Source: Isoetes taiwanensis (taxonomy: Eukaryota > Streptophyta > Lycopodiopsida > Isoetales > Isoetaceae). From it: 64,000 bases of DNA. Of this stretch, positions 28,011-38,599 are shown piece by piece. The notes below the pieces were generated by a model. It did no database searches and was not told the DNA's origin. It saw only the letters and a program-made list of their open reading frames with translations. The translations under genes and the position numbers were made by a program. The DNA lies in assembly GCA_021234155.1 (NCBI GenBank), contig JAJEKV010000052.1, positions 4,137,606 through 4,201,605 of the forward strand. The letters run 5' to 3'. The stretch's first letter is position 1, and each line of letters opens with the position of its first letter.

Positions 28011-28269
28011 CCGAACCCCACGAAGTCTTCCAGTGGGCTAATCCGGTTTGGCTTAAGATCAAAGTAAAACAAGCCAAGCTTAAAATTGGTAACTATAAGA
28101 AGTTAGCACCCGATGGGTCGGCCGTCAGGATTACCGAACGCTGGGAGAACAGTATATCGCTTAGACTTGCCACCCCGCTTGAAGATCCACAAGGTCTTTC
28201 ACGTGAGTCTTCCAAACAACACACCCCTGATCCGTAGGAGGTTTTGGATACCCCAACCCTCTTAGAAAT

Positions 28270-28450
28270 GATCAAGAGCAAATGAAATAGTGCCCAAGCT
28301 CTTCTTGATCGAAGCTTACAAACGTACCGGAGAAGGACTCAAATGTTGCAATACTTGGTCAAGTGGAAGCACTTACCGCTTTGAAGATGCTACCCGGTGA
28401 TGAAGATAGACCTTGAGAAGCACTATCCCAGGACTTCATGCGGGAATCTC
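28270..28450 (+). pseudogene. Integrase C-terminal chromodomain remnant
   Basis: The plus strand reads L-D-R-S-L-Q-T-Y-R-R-R-T, then Q-Y-L-V-K-W-K-H-L-P-L, a stop, and in another frame D-L-E-K-H-Y-P-R. The Y-L-V-K-W-K core followed by an acidic/aromatic helix is the chromovirus integrase chromodomain, which targets integration to particular chromatin. Stops interrupt it. Confidence 0.75.
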
Positions 28451-28699
28451 GTGGTCGCACCATCAACGATGCTATCAACCCCGCCCCTACGGTAAGCTTG
28501 AAGGCTTGATTTGCCGAGAATCATGTTCTAGAGGGGTAGATGCATCGTATCTTATAATAATAACCGATGATGAGATCACCTTCGTGTTCTCTAGGACGCG
28601 TGGTGTATTGTTGATGTTGACATGACCACAGCATTGCTTGAAAAGCATCTAGTAAATAGATCAAGGTTCATTCCGGCTATACGGGGAACTGAACCATTC

Positions 28700-29170
28700 C
28701 TTATGCCGCAATGAATTGCAAGCCGTAGACATGATAGGTTCCTTCTAGATACTTTTTTTTCTTTTATTTATAGGGGGTGGTCCCTTCAACCACAATTTAA
28801 TCATATTATTAACCTACGGGTACATTGATGTGTGCAGGCCAGTGAATAGATCGTCAGCTGCCTTGTATAGAGGGTTGCTGATAACCCAACTTTTCCCGTA
28901 TTGGTTTTGTCTACATGTGTGATTTCTGTTGTCCTGATGTTTTAAATCGGACTTTGGTCCTAAACTCTCTTGATGATAAGTTTGTATAAGGCACTTTGGT
29001 GCTTGTACCTTGATATTTTCAACTTCAATCTATTACTGCCTGAAATGCTATAATTTCAACGTATTCATGTTATATCCTTCCCTTTATTTTCTAATTCAGT
29101 TCCTTAAGTATATGTATCCGATTGACTAACCCCAATGCTGAGGACAGCATTATTTTTAAGGAGGGGAGAA
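28700..29170 (+). other. Gypsy 3' untranslated region and polypurine tract
   Basis: No coding potential is visible. The stretch ends with the purine run aaggaggggagaa (29158-29170) directly before the LTR start tgtgacg, which is the plus-strand priming site. Confidence 0.75.
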
Positions 29171-30796
29171 TGTGACGTTCCACGTATTTATATATCGTCT
29201 TCACGCCAATGTATTTATACGAGACACGTACAAATACAAGCACGTCACCCCCCTAAAGGTACGCCACCATGGGGGTATGGGAACTTAATTGTAACCTAGG
29301 GGGGGTTACCCTAAAAAGGATTAAATTAGCTATGCTAATTTAACACATTAAAGATAATAACCTATAACTTAGGAAATTAGGCTAATTATCGCTTTGGGAA
29401 GCCACCGCCCCAATCGATTGGCGATGGGGGTTTCCAAGTTAGGTCGTCAACTTGACCCCTATCCCCGTGATTGACTCCTCGAGTTCGACCAAAGAAGGGC
29501 AGAGCCGAGCCATCATAACCATCGAGAGCCACCATACCCAAATGACCACGTGGAAGCAAAAAGCTGAATCCTCAACTCTCGAGATGGAGGCCCCATGGTA
29601 ACGAGTCCAGCCCGTATTGGGGTGGCTAGGATAGCCGTGGATTCTAGATAACGCCCTATTGGGCCTTGGTTGTGTCCGTTTCTCTTCTCTCTTTGTGTTT
29701 CAATCATAGAAACTAACCCTTGATTGTACAAGCAAGTTCTCTTTATATTCAATTACGCTCTTACTCAAAAGGATGGATTGTTAGTTCTTTGTTTAATCTT
29801 ACTCAAAATGGGGGATTACGGGGGGTAGAGACCTCCTCCGAATCGTGGTATTGTAGTATGCTCCTAGATAGCCTCAGAGTCCCATTAATTGCGGCTGTGG
29901 CACAAGAGCCCACCGGTCCTAGATGCTATGGTCCGGCTTTAGCACCGCACAAGGAACACAAGTGGTGAAGTGGGGGTGGAGTCTTGCACCAACATACAAG
30001 GCTCCCGGGACTCCTACAAAGAGCTAGGCCCGATAGCCTGGCCACGTGAGGGCCGGTATGGGTCCGACACTCCCTCGGGTGTAGAGGTGTGACCCGTGAT
30101 GGGGCACCTTGCACTTTGAGTAGATTTAGGGTGAGTAAGTCGTTACGGATGCGGGGTCGCTGATGCGCACGTATTCTCTAGCTCACCCATGGAACCACCG
30201 TGATTCGAAGGGGACGCTTCCCCGACCTGCCTCATCGGACCAAAGCCATGAACCTGGAGTAGGCTCAAAAGGGTGATCCCTTGAACCTGCGTCTCCGAAG
30301 GCTATAGCGAAGCCATAGCATGAATTGACCCATCTGCAAAGTGTGCACAGGAGGGGCGGATGGAGTGGACAACCCTAGCCGATGTTCTATGCCAGCCAAC
30401 GCCATGCCAAGACTCGGTCTGCTGATCTCTTGAGGCCCAGCTGTCAGTCGATCCTCATTGGAGTCTGAGCCGGGGTAGAACCTGGGGTTTGGGCGTTTTC
30501 TTGGGTTTAGATGCATATTCTATGTCGTTGGTATTTGGATGGATGCGCCACCCTTCGTGGTGGTTATTTATGTATATTTGTGCTGTGTGCTAACCCTTGT
30601 ATTCATGCTTCCGCGACATAGGAGTCCCATTGAAGGCGTGGGCCGAATGACCCCTTCGTGTCCTTCTTTTGGGCCTCATTTCATAGATGGCCCGAAACAG
30701 ACGAAGGGCCCTGCTCATGGTGAGATGATCGCCATGGGAGGGGAAAGTCCCCGTATGTATACGGGTGAGGATCGTATATATTCTGGGAGCGTCACA
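29171..30796 (+). repeat. Gypsy 3' LTR
   Basis: It starts tgtgacgttcc after the polypurine tract and ends gtcaca. It aligns with 18451-20001, with many short indels (1626 versus about 1551 bp). The block caaagtgtgcacaggagggg near 30337 also occurs in the LTR at about 55590-57139, placing all three LTRs in one family. Confidence 0.88.
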
Positions 30797-30842
30797 GTAG
30801 GCGCCATTCTTGAGAAGGGGCAGTAGTAAGGGACGGATCCAT
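30797..30842 (-). pseudogene. Copia gag 5' end (start codon side)
   Basis: On the minus strand an ATG at 30842-30840 opens M-D-P-S-L-T-T-A-P-S, a typical copia Gag beginning. It stays open for 15 codons until the gypsy 3' LTR interrupts it. The remainder resumes at 18450. Confidence 0.7.
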
Positions 30843-30927
30843 AGCAATGGGAGAAACAAGAATTTAGAGAAACAGAGTTCTTTGAGGAAAGAAACAGTGG
30901 ATCAGAGGCACGGATCTTAGGCGAATT

Positions 30928-30941
30928 GTGGGCCCATAACC
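30928..30941 (-). other. Copia primer-binding site, matching the initiator tRNA anticodon arm
   Basis: Directly next to the 5' LTR the minus strand reads GGTTATGGGCCCAC. This is complementary to the GUGGGCCCAUAACC anticodon arm of plant initiator tRNA-Met, not to its 3' CCA end. Copia of Drosophila is known to prime from a half-tRNA of this kind. Confidence 0.75.
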
Positions 30942-31247
30942 TGATGAAGAGTGAGGAAAAACTCAGAAGCAATATATTAATCTCAAGGAAGAATACAACA
31001 GAGCCTGAGCGCTAAGCTTCAGGTAATAGAAAACAGAGAACAAAGAAAGAAACTTGTTGACGAAATAAGGCGGACACTTGGTGATCTTCTGCATCTTCTG
31101 GATCTGTACTTATAGTACAGATTCTGTTGCACGGTTAGGAAACGTGGCAGAGTGGAGTAGTGGCCTTAACTCTCCGAGATTCTCGGTGGAACTGTATCTG
31201 TAACAAGCATAAGCTGCACATGAGAACATGACCAAGCTGCGGCAAAA
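30942..31247 (-). repeat. Copia 5' LTR (right copy)
   Basis: It is homologous to 13190-13490. In element orientation it ends ...TTCATCA immediately before the primer-binding site. The outer end near 31247 is placed where similarity to the left copy fades. Confidence 0.8.
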
Positions 31248-34200
31248 AAATTCATGGATTGGGACTGTGCAAGTCCGGCGGAAGGCTGGAATCGGGCCAG
31301 AAAGGGGTATTTGAAGAAAGGAATCGATGCAACACATCAAAGGCGGTTAGGCTTGTAAACTGGAGAAAATATGGCTGGAGGCAAAGCCATCCCAACCCAG
31401 TTCATCACGGCGCCATGCCTATATCCCATGCTCCACGATGCACCTCATCCGTCCGATGTGTCACGTCAGCATAAACCAATGGCCAAGACAATCCCTCAAC
31501 GGCCACGATTGAAGCCAGACAGCCCTCTGTAAGAATATATATAAGGTAGATAATTTAATTAGAACATTGGTAAGACCATTAAAGCTAACTTCCTTACATG
31601 AGGGCATTAAGTGTTTGCAGTTTCCCCAGGTAGTATTTCTAGCCAAAAAAATGATATTTCTGCCCAAAAAGAGTGGTATTTCCGGATAAAAAAATAGTAT
31701 TTATGGCCAAAAACTAAGCACAAAACTGCACAGTGGAGCTGAGATTTTTGGTCGGATCGTTCTTGCAGCTCTGTGGACGGCTTTAGCTGCTTCAAAATCC
31801 CTTCTAATCACTTTGCCCACCTCTTTAATGCTGGTTTGATGAAGAGAGGAAGCGATTTGAGCTCAGATAGAGCTGAATCAATCCAAAAATGCCCCAAAAC
31901 AATTGATTCTAGGCTTAAAACTGTGAAGTGTACAAGGGTCCTCGCATCTTACGGTGTCTCATTTTGTAACGGTCCTCGGAAGTTAGGGACCAGTATTGTA
32001 CAAGGTATTTGTACATAAATACATGAAGATACATGTAGGGCATAGATGCATATGAGCAAGAATTTAGGAATTTGGGGCTTTTTTGGAAAGTGAAGCTCTT
32101 TGGAAGAGGAAGCTATCTGGAGCATCAAGGCAGAGACGCATCGGAGCTTATTGGAGACGGAGACTGAGACTGCATCAAATCTTTTACTTCCAAGTGGGGT
32201 TTTGAATTCTGATTTTATGGATTCAATTGAGCTGCGTAGGTTACCAGGATCAGATTTGTGCATGCTTTTGTAACGGTGGATGGAGAGGTTTTTCTTTACT
32301 GGAGCAAGCATATCAGAAGCATATGAGATGATGGTGATGGAAAAGTTATAGTAAGAGGGCCTGAAGTAGGCCGAAATTGATCCTGGAGAGAGCAATTTTA
32401 GAAATCATAGGCTGTGGCAATAAGTTTTACCTGCAACAAAGCCTTCATAGATGGCACCGGAACTGCTAGAAACACTTGAAAACAACCTGGAACAGGTCAA
32501 AATTGGATAAGAAGGCCGACTTGGGTCTAAGAGGGCCGAATTTGGAGGTAGAGGAAGAAATTTTAGCTTTTAGAGATGGTTACAGAAGCTTGTCTGGTAA
32601 AATTCCAAAGCAGAAAACCGCCTTCAAACTGCCCTGGAACTGCCTGGAATTCTCTAGAACACAGAGCCAGGATGAAATCAGGAGACTTTAGGTTCCAAGA
32701 AGCCCAATCCGATGGTAAAAATAGAGGGAGATTGAGCTGGTCGGCACCGGATTCTAAAAGCCCACATTCCTTTTGGTTTTTACCTTTGTTTTATTTTATT
32801 CATTAATTTGTTGTTTTAATCAATTTAGTGGGTTGTTTGTTGGGTTATTAAAATATGAATCTAGATAATCATAGATGGAATTGGGTTGCCCTTGGCTTAA
32901 GGAAGAGTTAGTTAGGAGAGCAAATTTGAGCATGGCGCTTGGGCAGAATAATAACAAGCTGTAAGAATTCTATGATTGGTTGTATTTAGCTAATTGAAAA
33001 GTAATAAATCAAAGGTGCATGGGATATATATAGGGCAGGGTGCTTGTAGCCTTGGAGATGGGGCCTTTGCTGGAAAGTAGCTCAGTATAGATACAAGACA
33101 TCCACGACAGACCGCTCGGCATCAATGAAATAATTAAGTATATATGTGGATCTAGTAAGGGTGGTAAACTCAATTGGAGGCTAAGTAATTGGGTTTATTA
33201 TGTGATATTAAAAACCATAGCTAGGTGAATTATTATAACCCTTGGATATTAAGATGGAACCTAGAGTGAGAAATTGGATTGAGTCAAGAGAGTCATCTGA
33301 ATGAGAAGCTCACGAGGGCTTCTACGACGGGGCAGTGGCAGAGAATCCTCATCGAGCTAATATAGCTAGTGGTTTACATTGATAGGAGTATATTACATAT
33401 GGGGAAAACGATAACAAGAGATGTTGCGAATGTATTTCCCGTGGAGCATTGTTCTATGCAAGCTGCTTCGACAACCTCGCCAAGAGCAAGGTCTAGGCCA
33501 ACCTCGCCAAGAGCAAGGTCTAGGCACATGTTTAGTAATTGTCTAATGAACACACATGTAATGGTCTTTGCATGTTGTTTTGATAACTTGATGTCTATTG
33601 GATCCTCCGGGGTCGGACTTCCAGGTTCGGTGGCCTGGGTAGTTCCGGCATTCTCATGTCATTGGTGTTCTTTGTATCTATGCTTTGTGACACCGTGTGT
33701 GGCCTCCTCACGGGCGTAGCTTCTCGGTGAGGTTGTACGTCAACTCCTGTGACTCCATGGTAAGAGGTCCTCCAGCGCCAGACGTGGGCTGGGACACCCC
33801 ACCAACTCCGCCAACGGTGCTCGGAATGTGAGCTGGCTGGGCATTGTTCTGCTAACAGGGCCTGCTTGTAGGCTGGCTGAGCTTCTTATTGTCCCAGAGC
33901 TTTGTTTATGTGTTTTGGTACTTTGGCTTTGTGTTCTTTGCTCCTGACTCTTATAATGTTTCTTTTGTTGTCATTGTCTAGCACTGCACCATAGTATCTT
34001 GTGTTTTGGGATTGTTCATGTCATGTTATCCAATATTCTAGAGTGTCTCCATGTATGCAGCAGTAACTATGGGATCCCCACTTAGTCACAAGGACTAACC
34101 CCAGTAAGGCAGCGATCAAGTTGATGGTGGCAATGTGGCCGGGAATCATGCTTGAGTTCTAAAGCTAGAAGTTTCTGCTTGATTTGCTCAGTGTTGTTGT

Positions 34201-34371
34201 ACATGTATATGGATAACACATTGTAAATATTTGAGCTTGGAATATATTAAGCTTATGAATATGTTGAATGCATGAGCCGAGTTGTTTGTTGAGTTTAGAC
34301 TGTGAATTTCAATTGCAAAGGAAGATTTAATTCTTCACCTAAATTCACATTTATATAAATTTAACCTTAAG
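31248..34371. other. Non-coding stretch with short local repeats
   Basis: No convincing gene. Visible features are TATA-like strings (near 31534-31545 and 33025-33035), four degenerate copies of a tatttctgcccaaaaa-like unit at about 31629-31710, and a 27-bp perfect tandem duplication (33472-33498 and 33499-33525, starting caacctcgccaag). The region could contain the LTR and leader of the gypsy gag that follows, but I found no matching LTR pair or primer site. Confidence 0.5.
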
Positions 34372-35233
34372 TTAGACAAGATCCCGAGTTGCCAGTGAGT
34401 ATGCGCCTCACTTTGATAGTCGCCATGCACTAATATCACTTTGGGAGTCAGTGCAAATTGGAACCAGTGTTGTTAAAAAACGCATATTCTACGCAATAAA
34501 TACGTTTTAGAATACGCGTACGTATTTAAAACGTATTCTACGTTTTTGAATGGCCAAAATTTTTTAACCCCCCAAACGTTTTTTATTTTTAACTTTTCTA
34601 ATTACTATTGGAATAGGCTTTCGATAATCTGTAACAAAAAAACAGTGCTAGGGTTTAGGTATGCGCCGTGACCTTCCATCCGATCGATTCTTGTTTCTAA
34701 CCTTTTCTAACCTGATTTTTTCTAAGCATAAGGCATGGCTAGACTGATTTCGGCCATGGCTAGACTGATTTCGACCTCAAGCAACTGAGTGGCGATTCTC
34801 CAGTTCAATGCTCTAAAATTTCGACCTCTGTGGATCAAATGGGCCGCATTCTGGTTGGGCAAATGCTCTGTCATTCCATTGCAGTTAAAGATTAGTAGGT
34901 CTGAAGAGCAATTTTTGGAAGCAGACCAGGTAATTTGTTTGATTTCTTTCTCATTCGATGGAGTTTTCTTATCCACGATTTTCTGCCACAACAAACTGAA
35001 CATGCACTGTTCGTTCTTAATGTTATATGCACAGTAATAATGCACTATTTTTTCTTACTGTTAAATGCACTGTTTTTTCTCATTGTTAAATGCACAGTTT
35101 TTTCTTAGAGTTAGTTTTTTAATGAAAAGGTAATAATTATTCCTAGCAAGCTTGATGCTGGCAGTTTTGTATTATTGTTTTATGTTGATATTATTAAATG
35201 AACATGCTTGCAGGTATTCTCAATCAAACAACC

Positions 35234-35917
35234 ATGCCACGCAAGGAATCTCCTTTGTGGGATAAATACTGTTTGAACAAGCAGGGTGGGAAGTCATCAG
35301 GGTCTTATCATTGGGATTGCATGTTTTGCGGTTGTCACGGATCTGGTACCCTTACACGTTTAGCTGCTCACCTTGCTGGAATAGAAGGTGAAGGTATAGA
35401 AATATGCACGCAAGTAACTCCAGAGGCACATCAAGAGGCTGGTGTAGCAGCAGCAGAGAGTGAGCTAAAGAGTAAAAAGAAAAAACGCATTTTAGAAGTG
35501 CAGATTGAGCTTGATAGTGGCATGGTGGGTTCAATGGCTGATACAATGATCCCCCCACAAGCATCAGCAGCTAGCACAGGTACCTCATCTCACAGAAATA
35601 CAGTTGATCAAGTTCCTTTTGATATTCAAGAAACAGAAGCTCCGAGAAGGATAAATCTTACTCAAAGCACCATGAAGAGAGGATCGGGTGCTGCTATGTT
35701 GATCAAGAAAGAACATGCAAATACTATGTTGGTTAGATGCATTGTGGAAAGTAATCTCTCCTTTAATCTTTTGAAAATGTCAAGCTGGAGCAACATGTTA
35801 TTAGCTTTCTCAGATATAGGAAAGAAATATAGTGGTATCACCTACAATGATTTGAGAGGTAAATATTTAAAGAAGGAGCATATGTATGTCTGCTACTGCT
35901 GCTGCATGCAATGTTGA
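35234..35917 (+). pseudogene. hAT transposase N-terminal part (BED zinc finger), internally deleted
   Basis: I chose the ATG at 35234 (M-P-R-K-E-S-P-L-W-D-K-Y) because it follows a good 3' splice site (ttgcag, 35208-35213); the open frame begins at 35198. A BED-type finger follows, with W-D-C-M-F-C-G and a downstream H. Then come a low-complexity linker and an N-terminal hAT-like segment (F-N-L-L-K...Y-S-G-I-T-Y-N-D-L-R-G-K-Y-L-K-K-E). The frame stops at 35917. The RNase H-like DDE domain and the hATC dimerisation domain are absent. A BED finger binds the element ends in the nucleus in this family. Confidence 0.8.
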
Positions 35918-36056
35918 AGAAGGTAATGGTGACGAAGAAGATGAAGAGGATGAAGACTTTGATGATGCCATGGTAGATTCATCTTCTGATTGTGTGGACA
36001 GCTATGATGGTACTACAACTGAATCCTCTAACGATGAAGTAGAAGAAGAAACCTAA
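35886..36056 (+). pseudogene. hAT transposase acidic C-terminal tail
   Basis: In a different frame from the N-terminal part, 57 codons encode a strongly acidic tail with D-E-E-D-E-E-D-E-D and S-S-S-D repeats, ending TAA at 36054-36056. Such a tail follows the hATC domain in many plant hAT transposases. Its proximity to the N-terminal part shows that a large internal deletion removed the catalytic region. Confidence 0.6.
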
Positions 36057-37503
36057 TTCGTAATTGCATTACGATAACTTACAATTTGGTTTGATGTATT
36101 TGTTTTAATCTAACAACTACCTATGAAGAAAAACTAAGTTTAAATTGTGTTTAATTTTTTGCTGGATAATATGTGATACCTGCATGAATTATACAGAGAT
36201 TAAATCTGCTAACTACAATACAAATATCAGAAGTATTCTACGTATTCTATGTATTCTACGTATTCAACGTATGTCATGTATGCTACGTATTTTATCTTTA
36301 AAATACGTATTCTAAGTATTTCTTAACAAAATATAGAGTACTTTAAAAATACGTAGAATACGTATTGTATGCGTACGGTATGCTACGTATGTTACAACAC
36401 TGATTGGAACTCTACAGGAGTATGTGTGTAAACTCCGAGGGTTGTTCGCAAGACTTCCCGACCTTACCCCTCAGATGAGGGTAGACCACTTCGTTAATGG
36501 TCTAAAAGAAGTCAGTATCAAGACACACTTGTTGCAAGCAGAACCCAAGGGCTTCGAGGAAGCAGTGGAGCTTGCAAGGAAGTTAGTTGGTTGAGAGGAA
36601 CCTCCGAAGACCAAAAAGAGTTTTGACTGGAAATCAAAACAAGTAGAAAAAGGAACATCTGCTAAAAAACGAAAGCGGAATCAGTCGAATAAAAAGGCTG
36701 CGGGGCAGTCTAAAGATTCGCGCCAGAAAAAGGCGGCTATAAAGTGTTATAATTGCCAAGGCATGGGCCATTATGCGAGAGAATGTCCTAAGCCACAAAA
36801 GCCAAAGAAGGCGGTAGCTGCGACGGCCAAATCACCATCGGATGGTGAAGCGGTGAAGACACTGTTGGCCATTGCGAGAGAAGAAAGCATGGTAAATGAT
36901 TCTTCTAAAGTTTTCTTTGGTAAAGTTATACGTGTTCTAGGTAGAATCAAGGGAAAGAATGTGATTGTTCTTATTGATTCGGTGAGCACTGACAATTTCT
37001 TGTTTGTAGACTTAGCGAGGGAGCTAGGCCTGGAGCTGATGAAGGTTAGTGGGGTCAACTCGGCAGGCTCGTCACACATTTTTAGTGTCCTTTTGTCCAT
37101 CCAAATTAGCAATATCTTTAGTATTACGGGAAGAGGAAAATTCAAAATTAGCGAGAATATCGGGGGATGGTTAATTCCATCTTTCCCGAGGGAGAGAGAT
37201 CTCGTGTCTTTCTTTCCATCCATTTTTTGTTCAGGCTTCTTTTGATCCAGTGACTAATGACAAAGACAAGAGGTGGAAAAGTTAGCATAAGTACACGCCT
37301 AGTCTAGTCTATTGATGTTATTCCTACTTGATCTATCTAAATGCCACCTAATACACTAGCCTTTTATAAAGGAAGACTTCGCCCATTTCATTTAATGTTG
37401 CACTAATCTCTGCTAGGTCCTCTGCAGGCGTATGGGGGCTTAGAAACCGACACCTCCTGTGGTTGTAATGAAATAGATACGTGGCTTGTCCTATTTGCTT
37501 AGC

Positions 37504-38590
37504 CTAATTGGAGAGGGATCTTTGTGCTTCAAAAGAATGTTGTCCGTCAATAATAAGAAAGCATGCATTTGAGTTCTCCAATGTAAGCTCCTCCAGCGTT
37601 GTCCACTGGAGTGGAGCATCCTTTTTCTTATCCCAAGGAAGCACGCCTGCTGGCATGGGGACTTGGCCTGGATTCCTCACCATTGCCCTCAAGATTTCTT
37701 TTGCATGCTCAGGGTCATATCTCCTGCTAATTGACTTATGCGATCTCACCAGGAGGTCAACATGGATGGGATGTGTAAAAGATTGGCCAAGTGGGTAGTT
37801 GTCTGCATAGTTGACTAGCCTACTCATTGCCTTCAGCTACAAATTTTTTTCGGACTCATTTTCTGCCAGCATGCCATCGACTGTTGCAGCTGGGATGCCC
37901 TTTCCTAAGTCCAGCAATATTCCTATATCCCTAATATCATTTTGATGCTTCAAGTCCTCCAGGTAGTAGCTTAGAGAAGGTTCTCCCAAAGCTCTCCTCA
38001 TTGCAGACACCCCTTCACTTATAGACACTGCAGTGTGAGCAGTATTTTGAGGTCGTCCATACTTGAAACATGACTCAGCACTCACACCCTTCATTTATAG
38101 ACACTGGAGTGAGAGCAGTATTTTGAGGCCGTCCATACTTGAAACATGACTCAGCACTCGCATCCTTTTTCATCAGACCCTCTTTGAAACTTGTTGCCCT
38201 GGCATGTGTAAATCTGACGAGATCTTTCTTGTGGTTCTTCACAACCTCATGTTATCCTGCTCTTCACAAGTGATAAGAATACCTTATTTTTTCATGAGAT
38301 CGATCTCTTTTTTCCTAGAGTGTAACACAATATCCACCTTACCACATCAACATACCACTCTGCACCGTCATCCATCTTCTCCTCAGGGCATCGAGGATCC
38401 ATATCTGCTCTGATAATGGATCCGCTATCATCCATCGACAATGCATAGGGTACTGCATCCTCGTTGGGCTTTTCCTGCTTCTGTGAGCTTGAGGTCGCAG
38501 GAGCATCTTCAAGCCTCTTGCTTTCTTAGGAGGAGGTATAGCAACTACCAACCGGTGGTTTTGCCTCTTCTTCCCTGCAAACAAGGGTGC
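37504..38590 (-). pseudogene. Unknown minus-strand gene with a DGQH motif, broken
   Basis: One frame is open from 38094 to 37504 except for a single TAG at 37839-37837. It encodes a mostly soluble protein with L-G-E-P-S-L-S-Y-Y-L, then R-R-Y-D-P-E-H-A-K-E-I-L-R-A-M and finally C-F-L-I-I-D-G-Q-H-S-F-E-A-Q. The I-D-G-Q-H core recalls the DGQHR/ParB-like family, a resemblance only. Upstream the homologous frame continues (V-K-N-H-K-K-D-L-V-R-F) but is broken by a 76-bp tandem duplication (38011-38086, 38087-38162), which shifts frame. A further open stretch (N-E-D-A-V-P-Y-A-L-S-M-D-D-S) lies near 38480-38345. I do not recognise the gene; it may be a transposon passenger or host fragment. Confidence 0.5.
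38011..38162. repeat. 76-bp tandem duplication
   Basis: Two adjacent copies starting cccttcaytta, about 92% identical by eye. The unit length is not a multiple of three, so it breaks the overlapping minus-strand frame. Confidence 0.85.
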
Positions 38591-38599
38591 ACTATATGC

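Larger units (their letters stand above)
18451..30796 (+). mobile_element. Ty3/gypsy chromovirus, full-length but decayed, carrying H3-like sequences
   Basis: Two related LTRs flank about 9.2 kb of internal sequence. The 3' LTR is preceded by a polypurine tract ending ggaggggagaa; both LTRs begin tgtgacg and the 3' one ends gtcaca. Coding remnants in order are H3-like segments (20974-22310), gag (about 24180-24760), RT (25690-26300), RNase H (about 26740-27000), integrase (about 27110-28010) and a chromodomain (about 28270-28450). The chromodomain after integrase marks it as a chromovirus. Stops and frameshifts break every domain. The target duplication is not recognisable. Unusually, about 4.2 kb separates the 5' LTR from gag. 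Confidence 0.88.
13190..31247 (-). mobile_element. Ty1/copia LTR retrotransposon, decayed, split by a nested gypsy element
   Basis: Two homologous LTRs of about 300 bp (13190-13490 and 30942-31247) bound minus-strand copia remnants in canonical order: gag start (30842-30797, resuming at 18450), protease (about 17578-17333), integrase (about 17130-16400), RT (about 15900-15470) and RNase H (about 15000-14650). A plus-strand Ty3/gypsy element occupies 18451-30796. Without it the copia element would be about 5.7 kb, normal for the superfamily. All coding parts carry stops and frameshifts. No target duplication could be recognised, so outer boundaries are good to perhaps 10 bases. Confidence 0.85.
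34465..36402 (+). mobile_element. Defective hAT transposon with perfect 8-bp target duplication
   Basis: The ends are CAGTGTTGT... and ...ACAACACTG, a 9-bp hAT-type terminal inverted repeat. The direct repeat attggaac flanks it at 34457-34464 and 36403-36410, the 8-bp duplication expected of hAT. Both subterminal regions (34480-34555, 36230-36385) are packed with variants of ACGTATTCTACG, likely transposase-binding sites. It encodes the transposase N-terminus and an acidic C-terminal tail but no catalytic core, so it could only be mobilised in trans. It sits in a gypsy gag reading frame. Confidence 0.93.
34372..37245 (+). pseudogene. Second Ty3/gypsy gag-protease fragment, interrupted by a hAT element
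   Basis: Left of the hAT insertion the frame reads Y-A-P-H-F-D-S-R-H-A-L-I-S-L-W-E-S-V. It continues in frame after it with L-Q-E-Y-V-C-K-L-R-G-L-F-A-R-L, a Ty3 capsid. One TGA lies at 36592-36594. A CCHC zinc knuckle, C-Y-N-C-Q-G-M-G-H-Y-A-R-E-C-P, follows at about 36736-36790, then basic sequence and the protease start V-L-I-D-S-V-S-T-D-N-F-L, where the usual D-S-G is D-S-V. The frame ends at 37243-37245 with no RT downstream, so the element is truncated. The knuckle and capsid suggest a different family from the 18-31 kb element. Confidence 0.85.

Noticed and set aside
18446-30801. Target-site duplication of the nested gypsy element
   Set aside because: The flanking bases tccag and gtagg do not match; divergence or end loss prevents a call.
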